Below, one piece after another: positions 1 to 9,510 of a DNA stretch of 64,000 nucleotides. Numbering within the stretch: position 1 is the first letter of the stretch; each line of letters begins with the position of its first letter. The DNA lies in contig NC_060114.1 of the NCBI RefSeq assembly GCF_021155765.1, forward strand, positions 13,029,501 to 13,093,500, in the 5' to 3' direction. The DNA is from Diprion similis. Taxonomy: Eukaryota > Arthropoda > Insecta > Hymenoptera > Diprionidae. The notes beneath the pieces are model-generated. The model had not been told where the DNA came from and did not search any database. It saw only the letters and a list, made by a program, of their open reading frames with translations. The position numbers and the translations under genes are program-made.

Positions 1-38
1 AGTACATGACCTGGTAATGGTGCAATGCTGCTACTCAC

Positions 39-1422
39 CCATCCTCCATATCCCTTGATGAAATGGGCGATCTCTTCGCTGACGTACCTTGACACATAAG
101 AGGGTAATTTCTTTTTCAACGCATACATCCTCCTGTCTCTAGCCCAGAGAGCCAATCTCCCCATAAAAGCATACAGGCAAACGATTCTAGCCCAGGTTAT
201 TCCGCCATTGTAGAACAGTTCGTCAGCAACGGCCATGAAAGCCTCGTAAGCTGTATCAGGAACAACATTCAGTCTGTTTACCATACTGGTGAATAGTATA
301 CTGTGCTTATTGAGCATCTGGTGGACGTTATGCCGCATGCTTCTGGACACTGGATCCTTTGACACCTGATATAAATCTTCTTTAAGTAGATAGCGTATGA
401 CATCGTTACCAAGACGCTCTGCTGTCAGTTCCACCGAATCTTCGCATGTGTTGTAACGCAAAGGTGGCGGGGATAGGTGAGGAAATAAATGCCGAAGACG
501 TATCTGGAAACGAAGAACAAAATACCTACTGTCAGTCAAAGGTCAGTTTCGTTTTCACTAATTATGGTGAAATGAAAAAGTTTTCAACTATACGTTGTTA
601 GTAGACGCGTTTCAAAATTGAAAATTTAAAGGATTAGATAATACAATTGTTCAGAGATAGTAGATGTCTGTTATTAACCAATCGGAGGGTAACTGGTATT
701 CTAGTAAAGTGTGATTTCAGAATAATAACAAAAATGAAGTAAGCATTGTGGCAACGAAGCAGAAAACTACTTATTATAACGGGATTCTAATTCTCTGAGT
801 ATTTTCTCTACTGAAAGATTATTCTACTCGTAAATTTCGTCAGGGGATTATTTACCCTCGAAAAATTTTTACGAGGTGAAGTTAGTAACGTTATCGTAAC
901 AAACCATTGGAGGGAAAACTATTTTGAAGAAACTAAGATTTCGAAATGTGATGGTGTTTTGTTTATCAACGATTTACTGAATTTCAAACGAATCCAAAGG
1001 TCGCGACATAACGGTTTTTCCTCACCACGAATCGTTACGAAACGTCACTAACTTCAATATGATAAATTTTTCAATTCCATCTGAATCACCCTGTACGTTA
1101 TATCGATTTCATTGTGCCACATACGGGCAAAACAGCAGCAGTCGCGAGTGCGATGCAATACAGAATATCCCTATGTGTATAATTAAATTATAACTGTGTA
1201 CATTCGCATTACCTGGCAAATTTCGATGAAGGAGACCGAGTTCCCGAATCGCCAATTCGCTATGGTGTTCATGCTGCTGGTTGAATTCCTGTTACCGGGT
1301 GGATCGGGAGGTGGATGATCACATTCCACCGTGCCGCCCACTCTGGAATGCGGCTCCCCCCGAGCTGACGCACACTGCTCGCCCCGCTCCTTCGTTTCAT
1401 TGTTAGCACCGTCCCCAGCCAT
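39..1422 (-). CDS. Bcl-2 family apoptosis regulator (BOK/Buffy/Debcl-like), 5' part
   Basis: Two coding exons are visible: 1213-1422 (70 codons from the ATG, donor GTAATG) and 39-503 (155 codons, acceptor CAG, donor GTGAGT). Both junctions are phase 0, and the gene continues past the left edge. The second exon carries a BH1-like segment (ELFYNGGITWARIVCLYAF) and ends inside a BH2-like FIKGYGGW. Upstream helices resemble BOK in the order and spacing of a BH3-like ERLGNDVIRYLL and a VHQMLNKHSILF helix. Family members regulate mitochondrial outer-membrane or ER apoptosis. The C-terminal membrane anchor is expected outside the window. Exon 1 encodes a polar, proline-containing leader with no recognised domain, so its assignment rests on splice phase and position. 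Whether this is the Buffy or Debcl orthologue cannot be decided here. Confidence 0.85.
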
Positions 1423-3329
1423 TCCTCAATAATATGCCCTCGGTGGCAGTGCGTCAGCGTAGGGAAACACGGGGGGCTGATAACGACGAGGAAATGTTCA
1501 TTAAAGACGAAGAATAAAAATCACCCGTTTCGCCCTTCTATAATTAAATCGGGGTTTAAATAACCGAGTAACGAATTTTTTTTCAATTTCTGACCACCTT
1601 TTCCCCCCCTTACATTACTGATCAAAACACGCACCGTGCTCCGCGATTATGGAATTATTACATATTCGGTTGTCTCTCACGTATGGTTACAAGCCGATCC
1701 ATCGGTCAAACCGTCGAAACACACCGCCGCACACCGCTTTCTACTTTCCCGCGGCCATTTCCGAAGCGGCGTCCCCCACTCTCACTATCCTTATCCCTCA
1801 CTACCGCCGGCTAGGATCATTCACATTTCATCCCCACTTGTCGACTACTAGCTAGCGTACACGCCGTGCACACACACGATCTTCAAGTCCCGTCTTTCAG
1901 GCTCGTGTGGCAGTGATCGTGACCTGGCACAGTCGGACCCACGCCAAATGTCCGGTGCACTAAATGCACTTCGCCACGCGTTCTCTGCGAATGTGTGCGT
2001 TAGGGTGGTTTCTGTTTTCAACTTTTTCGAATTTTGACGTCGCAGCCCTTCGGATTGGTTACAGATACATGAATAAAAATCTTCTCCAAAGCGCAAGTCC
2101 TCATCTCAACCCCAACCCTCGCGCAAGGCCTGTGTATGTTTGCCATTTGAAGTACACATGTTTTTACTTCAGTTTCAGAATGAAGTTGTTCGTTTGAAAC
2201 TAACTTGGGGATGTTTTGGTCCAATTTGGAAAAGGTTTAAAATAAGAACCAGCATGACAAGATTATTCACACTCTTTGCGATACCTGTGTGTATGGCTAT
2301 ACCTTTTTATTTATACCTATGGAAGCTTGATTTTGATTGTTAATAATACACCGAGCAATGGAAAAGGTGGACGGTTAAACATTAACATCCTCAGAAAACG
2401 TAACGGCATGTCACGTTACAGTTGTCCTATAGCTAATTCCAGGCTCCTTATTAAAATAGTTTGGAGGTGATCTAAACGCATTGAATGGAATCTACACATC
2501 TCAAGGAAAATTGCCATTTTCGTGATAATGGAAAAAATGACCAAGAGCGCACTTACTGTACATGCGTAATCACGAATCTGTACCATGCGCAACGGCGCAC
2601 ATACACAGGCGTCGGTACGTTCACATGCCTTATAGCTGGCTCTAACGCAACCTTCAAAGGCCGTAGAATGCATCGATGAATGAACGACACCGTCGGGCTC
2701 CTGAGTTACAAGCCGGATACGAGCTATACCTAGGTGTGTATATATAGCGTGAGGAAAGTAAGGGGCAATGCAATATACCGTGGGAATGTTGCATTGGAAT
2801 AGAACTGATTATGGCCTGCTGCCTTGGCTTGTATAAACGGTTCGTTAAGACGAAATCCACAGTCTCTCGGGTGGAAGAATGATAATATTTGTGAATGATA
2901 ATATCTCATAGGTAGATAAGTACAGCTAAAGTAATAAAGTGTTGATTGTGAGCCATGGTTTTCCTTTATCTCTATAATAACCGAATGTAGGCCACACACA
3001 CTACTCTGTTGGCTGGAAATTGAGTACGGTCTTTTTATATCCAGCTTTGCAGCAACGTCGCGGACAATCACTCGTGAGTGGATAAAGATGAATATACGTC
3101 TACAGGATTTTTTAAAATTTGGAATGAATTAATGTGTGTAACAAAAGATTGATTACAAATGAATTTTTTTCGAATCCGAAATCTGCGAAGAATATGTCGA
3201 CCAATTCACATGCATTTACTAGCAACGTCGTGTCCAATATCTTCTGTTTTGTTATACGCTACCAATTTCAAGTCACTTTCGGCCCACGACACCACTCCAA
3301 ATTCTTCAATTTTCCTCGCTTCGTTTCAA
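1423..3329. other. Intergenic region upstream of the Bcl-2 gene
   Basis: No coding exon is supported here. The 1430-1480 stretch just upstream of the Bcl-2 start is GC-richer than its surroundings and is the likely promoter or 5' UTR. The remainder carries only short, composition-driven ORFs on both strands. Confidence 0.5.
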
Positions 3330-3656
3330 ATGGATTGGACATGTAATAAGGAAATACCGACCCCACCAATTGTACCATCGCGTTGCGCTACCAGAGCAAT
3401 TGAGGGGCCAGTTTGTTCAGTGAAACCACCAAGTCCAGCATCACCGCCACCACCGCCGCCACTTTCTAACCCATCTTCTATAGAATGTTCTACAAAATCT
3501 ATGTGCAAGCGGATATTGGCATGCTCAACTCCGAGTCTCCTGGTCTGCATCAGCCTGCTTTTCTTAACGCTGGTCATTTTCTTCCTGGTTTTGGACACCA
3601 TCGGTCAGGAGCGGCGTCAACGAGAGACTTTAGCGGCTCCGTCTGATGTGGAATAA
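3330..3656 (+). CDS. Possible small proline-rich single-pass membrane protein
   Basis: A 108-codon ORF starts at an ATG in good context (TCAAATGG). It has a proline/serine-rich N-terminal half (a run of six prolines near residue 40), then a strongly hydrophobic stretch near residues 65-88 (LLVCISLLFLTLVIFFLVL), then a short charged tail ending DVE. The layout suggests a tail-proximal single membrane span. The ORF is open further upstream to 3159, but that part is AT-rich and unlike protein. No family is recognised and no introns are visible. It may be a chance ORF or the last exon of an unseen gene. The membrane segment and the absence of stops in a stretch richer in GC than its flanks are the only support. 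Confidence 0.35.
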   Translation: MDWTCNKEIPTPPIVPSRCATRAIEGPVCSVKPPSPASPPPPPPLSNPSSIECSTKSMCKRILACSTPSLLVCISLLFLTLVIFFLVLDTIGQERRQRETLAAPSDVE

Positions 3657-4646
3657 GACTTTACCCTACTTTGACCCTACTCGGGTGAAAGAGAAAAAAT
3701 TGTGACCAAGCGAGGAAGACGTTTATTTCAATATACGTATGAAGCTGTGAATCGTTTTCCGGATACCGACGCTGTTTGACCCTCTTAAATTTCCCACCAA
3801 CTGTACATCTGATAATGGATTCGAACGTTGTACGCGCGATAGAATTATTTGGTTAACGGAAGACATGTTATAACTTCAAAGGCCGTGCATGCATATCCAA
3901 AAAGATGCGTATTCAATAGGAAGTGTGAATAACATTCCTTCGGCAAGTGGTATAGATTTTCTGACGGAACATCGGCTTGGAAACATTGCCTACCTACGAT
4001 GCATCGGTGAAAAGTTACCTCTTATAAGCTCACGTATTAAAAACTGAAGATCAATCATGGCATTTAATGGGTTGATTAATCAAGGAATGAATCCCCTAAA
4101 AGCTATAGAGTAACCACAAAAATTGAATATTTGAAAATAAAAGACCACTGCATTACCAATTAGTTTTTCTTCCGAACGATGCTTTTCCAAATGTGAGTAT
4201 AAGTAAGAACCACAAATTATTATTACTTGAATGAGAATAAGGAACGTGCATTAACTTAACTGGTAAAGAAAGGCGAAGGACCAACATCTTTGCGGCCATT
4301 ATTTTAAAGTTCTTTACAGTTTCAGGGACAATGAATAATATAAACCAATTGAGGCTGACTCTGATCATTGAGTAGATCTATCTTTGAACATTAGGTTGTT
4401 TTATAATTAACATATCTGTGAGTCCACGTAAAATAGGAGGATACGGATATTTCATCTTGAGGACGTGCTAGTAAATATCGTCGTTGGCATCTCGTGTTGG
4501 CTTTTCGTATGTCAATTACTGTATCATGCCAAGCAAGTGAAGGAGGATAATATGTGCATCGGTCTCAGTCGGCTTATTTTGTAAACTGATACTCCAGCTG
4601 AGATGAAAGCGCTGTACCACAAGCTTCTCACAGAATAACTTGCAGT
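3657..4646. other. Intergenic, AT-rich, no gene seen
   Basis: No supported exon, RNA gene or recognisable repeat was seen. The right part probably includes the 3' UTR of the minus-strand EcKinase-like gene. Confidence 0.4.
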
Positions 4647-5840
4647 CTAATCAAAAGTTCCAAGAGCTTTAAGGTCCAACAATATCAAGGCGAGTTCTTG
4701 ATCAGCCTCCTCTCCCCCAAATGAGCAAACTGCCTCAACGAACTGCTCGAGGGTGGCTCTCTTCTCAAGAGTAATCAGATCCTTGTCGACGTAGGGGACG
4801 TAGAAGGACGCGACGTTGTAGGCGAAGAGTAGCTTTGAAACGACGTCTCTCCTCAGGTCCTTTCTCGAAACCGTTGGTAGCTCCGCTTCCACAGCGTCCA
4901 AGTAAACCTCGAGAAGCCGGTTCACCTTAGAGAGCCGATCATCGGCATCGAGGTTCGTGAATATGATGGGGCCCAGGTCAATGCCAGGCGGGGAGTACCT
5001 GGTCGTCTGCCAGTCGATGAGTCTCACGTCGATCGGCTTGCCTTGCTCGTCATACTTGAAGAGTAGATTTTTTCGGCTCAGACTGCCGTGGCAGAGGGTG
5101 GAGAAGTCGCTGACCTCGGTGGCGAGGTCTCTCGTGATTTCGTAGGGATTCGTCCCAAGCCTGGTATCGATTTTTTCGATAAACTCGAGGTCCGGCTGAG
5201 GTAGAGACTTGAGATACTTGAGTCCCCGGAAGGGGGTCGTCTTTAGGAAGACGTTCGGCATGTCGGTTCTGTTCTCCTCATTGAAAGTGGCTTCCAGTAG
5301 CTTCGCGTGAAACTCACGAAACTCGGTCGGGCTCTCGCTCTTCAGCTTCAAACCCTTGCCGTGAAACGTTCCGAGCGCCTTTATCCAGACCTGGAGGTGT
5401 TCTTCGTCGAGCTTTCTTTCCAGTTCTCTGTATCCTTGGGTCTTCAGGTTCTCGAGGACAATCACCGGCCCCCCATATCGTCCCATGTCGGCTGCGTAGC
5501 ACTTCGCAAAGTTCGGAGTACCGATCTTGACCACTATCTTGCTGTAGAACAGTTCTTCGTTCTGGAAGAGCTCCAGGGCGTTCATCACCTCGGCTGTCTT
5601 CGGAAGGAGCTTTATCACCACCGGAAACGTCTGGAGCTCACCAGAGAACCGGATGCCAACTTCGGCTGCGTATATCTCGTTGACCGGTATCTTATCTGGG
5701 AAACTGAGAGGGTCCACGCGGATCGAATCGACTTCTACAAACTCCCGTGAGCCTCTTTCGCAAAAACAGCGGTCGTGCACCATTTCCGTGATTAGTTCGC
5801 AAATGAATTCGCAATCCTTATCCCGCAACGATTGCGCCAT
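4647..5840 (-). CDS. EcKinase/CHK-like small-molecule kinase family protein, HGD motif altered
   Basis: An intronless 397-residue ORF of the usual length for the insect ecdysteroid-kinase-like (EcKL, CHK/DUF1679-like) family. Visible landmarks are a beta3-type lysine in VVIKLLP (K77), an acidic ELFYSKIV helix near 97-103, the hinge-like VIVLENLK (127-133), a Brenner-like loop LCHGSLSRKNLLF (249-261) and the metal-binding DWQ (276-278) in a context matching DFQ of the family. Characterised relatives phosphorylate ecdysteroids or are implicated in detoxification. The substrate here is unknown. The canonical HGD catalytic aspartate is serine (S253), while N258 and D276 are kept, so the protein may be inactive or divergent. 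Its G+C content is clearly higher than the flanks, as expected of true coding DNA. It has no neighbouring paralogue in the window. Confidence 0.9.
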   Translation of the reverse strand: MAQSLRDKDCEFICELITEMVHDRCFCERGSREFVEVDSIRVDPLSFPDKIPVNEIYAAEVGIRFSGELQTFPVVIKLLPKTAEVMNALELFQNEELFYSKIVVKIGTPNFAKCYAADMGRYGGPVIVLENLKTQGYRELERKLDEEHLQVWIKALGTFHGKGLKLKSESPTEFREFHAKLLEATFNEENRTDMPNVFLKTTPFRGLKYLKSLPQPDLEFIEKIDTRLGTNPYEITRDLATEVSDFSTLCHGSLSRKNLLFKYDEQGKPIDVRLIDWQTTRYSPPGIDLGPIIFTNLDADDRLSKVNRLLEVYLDAVEAELPTVSRKDLRRDVVSKLLFAYNVASFYVPYVDKDLITLEKRATLEQFVEAVCSFGGEEADQELALILLDLKALGTFD

Positions 5841-7080
5841 TTTTGGTAAGCACTGTCAGACGGCGGCGATTTCCGACTCTGCTTTATTACTGAAAGTAAT
5901 GCAAAGATATAGCATTAGTAACAATATTGGTATAAAAATCTTGAATTTAGATCCACACAGTAGGAGAGCAATTTTTTTTGTCACGCGACGGTGTGACATT
6001 TTGGTAATCTCTAGCAATTGAAGGCATAGGAATTTTTGTTGGACGTGTTTTTTTAAACAGTTATATTGTCACCGTTGTCAAATTTTTATGGAACCAATGT
6101 GAGTTGTTTTGAATTATTCATACCGATATTTATTTATTATTCTTACTTTGGTTTAAAACAATTTTTCATATTTCTTCTTCATTTACATGACTGCAGACAC
6201 TTATTGATACTGGAACGACGTCAAGGAATATAAATACATCAATAATCATTATTATTGAAACTCGACAATCTCGATCAAGCGTCAACCGTAACCCTGTATC
6301 AGGCTATGAATAATTCACTGTATAAAAAATCTACTGCGAGCAATATAAAATATACTATGAAGAATAACCCATTCCTGTTCTGAGTAACAACAATCATGGT
6401 CGAACGTTACCAATCCTTGACTGAATGTGAAGATTTTACTATCTAAGCTATGGAACACAAAGTAAGAATATTGTCCGTATGATTGATGAATGACTTTCAA
6501 GCTTTGAATTATAGGGTCACCATGCACTTACCTTATGAAAAAGTATGTGACAAAATGACGACTGCAGGAATACTGGATCAGATATTTAGTCTCTTGATCA
6601 TTTTACAACGGCGAAATCGCGATAATGCGTAGAAATCGTGTTAATCTTTGTAACGTCTGCCTTCGGCGACTGGCCCACATACGAGAGTCCCATTCAGCGA
6701 GAGGCCAAAGAGGCGATCGACCTTGGTGTAGTACATTACGTATCGCAATATACATAACTACGCTTGCCCCCGCCATACCTCGACGATCGTTGGCGTAGAT
6801 TGAGAACTTGCTGCGCAAGAGAAAATTATACTTGTGCTCTGACAATAAAGCTACACAGGCTAAATTCGTTATATCTGCTGAAGACGTCGGCATATATGTG
6901 AACTGACCTACCGACTTTAGGCAATACTGCATTTGAATTACATAGTTGAAATAGGTAAGCATATTTTGCACAAAAATAAAATTTGAAAACGGTGAGACTT
7001 ATGACATCTTCCCTTTTTTTTACTGAAAAGTAACCGCGAGGGTGCAAGAATTTGTCAGTTCATACGCGGTGTACTTTTGT
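5841..7080. other. Intergenic DNA between EcKinase-like gene and dispersed repeat
   Basis: No gene is supported. A CpG-containing patch at about 6600-6830 gives a minus-strand ORF of 122 residues (6603-6971) with no recognisable motif, so it was not called. The rest is AT-rich. Confidence 0.35.
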
Positions 7081-7860
7081 GTAAAAGACTGCGTCTGTTG
7101 CCTACGCTCTTTCTATGTACTTTTCGTATTCCTGAAGGCCGAATTAGTCGGGAAAGAATCCTGCAAAACGATTCTGAAACGAATAGTTTCCGAGCTCTGA
7201 AAATCGCGTAAAAGCAAGGGTAACTCTTTTGGATTTTTTCAGTTGGAATTTGGCCGATTTTGAGAAATATTTAAGGTAATTCTTTCGTGCACTATATCGA
7301 CGTAATTTTGCGGAAGGGATGCTTTGCGCATAGTCTTGACACGCTGTAGGCATCGAATCAAAACTCAAGTCTGGAAAGCATAAAATTTGCACTGAGTTTT
7401 CAAAGAGGTGGAAGAAAAAAATCTCGACACCATAGATTCAAAGTTTCAATTGTAGTTTATTCAATATACCTTAGTTTTAGTATAAGTTTTCAAGTGTCAG
7501 TGTATACTATTTTATTAAGTTTCCGAATAGTAAAATTGAAATATGATATAACAGTACATCATCCTACTGACGAACCATTATAGCAATAATTATCATAGTG
7601 TTACTTCGATTGATATAGATATAGTATAATATATCTGTTAGTATGGAGTTGAAGACAAAAAAAATGTCATACAATGAACGATCATTACGTAATAAGTCTG
7701 ATTACTATACATGAAATGAAAAACTGTAATATATATTGCATTAGGCAGAATATAAACGATGTTATATGTGATAATTACTATTGTAATTTGTAGGCTTAAT
7801 TTGAGTTGCAGTCTAAGAACTGATGCAATGTACCCCAGCAAGCGCAGTTATATAACCATA
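7081..7860. repeat. Dispersed repeat containing one degenerate satellite-like unit
   Basis: The segment 7081-7400 is a diverged relative of the 312 bp satellite monomer: it keeps the order of blocks ending in a CGACGTAATTTTGCG-type motif followed by a gene-free tail. The following 7420-7850 sequence aligns by eye with 26380-26770, sharing blocks such as TATACCTTAGTTTTAGTA, ATAGCAATAATTAT and GAGTTGAAGACAAAAAAA. The satellite is therefore related to a dispersed element that also exists without amplification. The type of transposon is unknown and no ORF was found. Confidence 0.65.
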
Positions 7861-8096
7861 AGCTAACATTTAGTAAACCCAATATAACGCGTTACATAGC
7901 TGGTTAGTAGCCAGCAACTGTCTTGTTGCTTGTAATTTCCCATTCAGTTCAACGTCACAGGCACGTAACATCTATGTCAACATGTCACTTTTGGTTATAT
8001 TGCCAATACTTGACAATGGCATAACAGTTAGGTAACGCATTCTAACATGTGAGGTAACATTGTGATAAATATGTTAGCAGGTTCCTATGTTTTAAA

Positions 8097-8222
8097 ATCT
8101 CGATTTGAATCTATTGAGAGAAGTCCGCGCATGCGTTCGAGCGAATATACCTAATGATTCTGTATTATTAATTTGCTGAACTTTTGTGCACGGACTTCTC
8201 ACAATAGACTCAAATTGAGATA
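8097..8222. mobile_element. Short hairpin/MITE-like element
   Basis: About 126 bp bounded by imperfect 35 bp terminal inverted repeats (left 8097-8131, right 8188-8222) with about four mismatches. The shared core is GAGAAGTCCG on the left and CGGACTTCTC on the right. There is no coding capacity. The size and structure fit a miniature inverted-repeat element. The target duplication is not clear. Confidence 0.6.
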
Positions 8223-8771
8223 CCAATAAACAGCAATGATGTTTCCCACATGTTTATGTGAATTCGGTGGCTTTATTGAATTTATTTTGCTAATTCTTTT
8301 TTATAATATAATCGTGTATAAGCTTCCTTTTATACATCGCAGTGTAATTATATATAACATTATATTATGTGTATTTAAAATAATGTGTTCATTATGCATA
8401 CATTATCACATCACTTACATATATAATCAGTCAGTATAACCTTATATTTTGAATATGTCATCTATATATATATATATATAGTATAATACTGCTAATCATG
8501 TATGCATTTGATATCAGAGCTTTTACTTATCACATGAAATGTATAACCTATATATATACACGCTTTATATCGTGTATGTAATACGCTTTGTTAATTATGT
8601 TAATTTTTCTTGATAGTTTTCATATTTATATATATATGGTATAATGTCATAATATAATTATTAGGTAGACTTTTGATATTCTTATAATATTTGGAGGAAC
8701 TGAGTTATATAACTAACTTTTTTCGTTATTTTTGAAAATATTATTTTGTATTATTATATTATATTATATAC
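8223..8771. other. Very AT-rich spacer with short TA tracts
   Basis: Only AT-rich sequence is seen, with short (TA)n runs near 8463-8480 and 8625-8640. No gene or clear repeat boundary is visible. Confidence 0.5.
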
Positions 8772-8918
8772 TATGTACTATGAAATCACATTAAACTAAA
8801 CTAACGGTATATATATGTACCAAGTGCAATCATAATTTAGTGTTGCTCAATTATTTTAGGTTTTTACTATAAGAATATGAAGGGTAAGGTCATCTGTGAT
8901 AGGTAAAAGCTTTCAAGT

Positions 8919-8972
<54 letters not shown>

Positions 8973-8985
8973 ATAGCTTTCAAGT

Positions 8986-9033
<48 letters not shown>

Positions 9034-9504
9034 ATATATATCTACTTGAAAGCTTTTACCTATCACAGATGACCTTACCCTTCATATTCTTATAGTAAAA
9101 ACCTAAAATAATTGAGCAACACTAAATTATGATTGCACTTGGTACATATATATACCGTTAGTTTAGTTTATGTTTTAAAATCATATATATATATATATCT
9201 ACTTGAAAGCTTTTACCTATCACAGATGACCTTACCCTTCATATTCTTATAGTAAAAACCTAAAATAATTGAGCAACACTAAATTATGATTGCACTTGGT
9301 ACATATATATACCGTTAGTTTAGTTTATGTTTTAAAATCATATATATATATATATCTACTTGAAAGCTTTTACCTATCACAGATGACCTTACCCTTCATA
9401 TTCTTATAGTAAAAACCTAAAATAATTGAGCAACACTAAATTATGATTGCACTTGGTACATATATATACCGTTAGTTTAGTTTAATGTGATTTCATAGTA
9501 CATA
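8772..9504. repeat. Long inverted-repeat (foldback) element with a triplicated right arm
   Basis: The left arm (8772 to about 8917) reappears inverted as three direct tandem copies with starts at 9041, 9198 and 9355, exactly 157 bp apart. The outermost copy ends in GATTTCATAGTACATA (9489-9504), which pairs with TATGTACTATGAAATC at 8772-8787, so the element has matching outer termini. The centre (about 8918-9040) is a (TA)n tract holding an additional partial copy of the arm tip. The inner two right copies end in a variant (ATGTTTTAAAATCA) where the outer one has the true terminus. The right end lies six bases from the stop codon of the DUF4806 gene. Confidence 0.85.
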
Positions 9505-9510
9505 TCACGC

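Noticed and set aside
5307-5750. Plus-strand ORF of 147 residues
   Set aside because: It is antisense to the EcKinase-like gene and has no family features. The minus frame has clear motifs.
6603-6971. Minus-strand ORF of 122 residues in a CpG-containing patch
   Set aside because: No motif, splice partner or similarity to other genes in the window. Probably chance.
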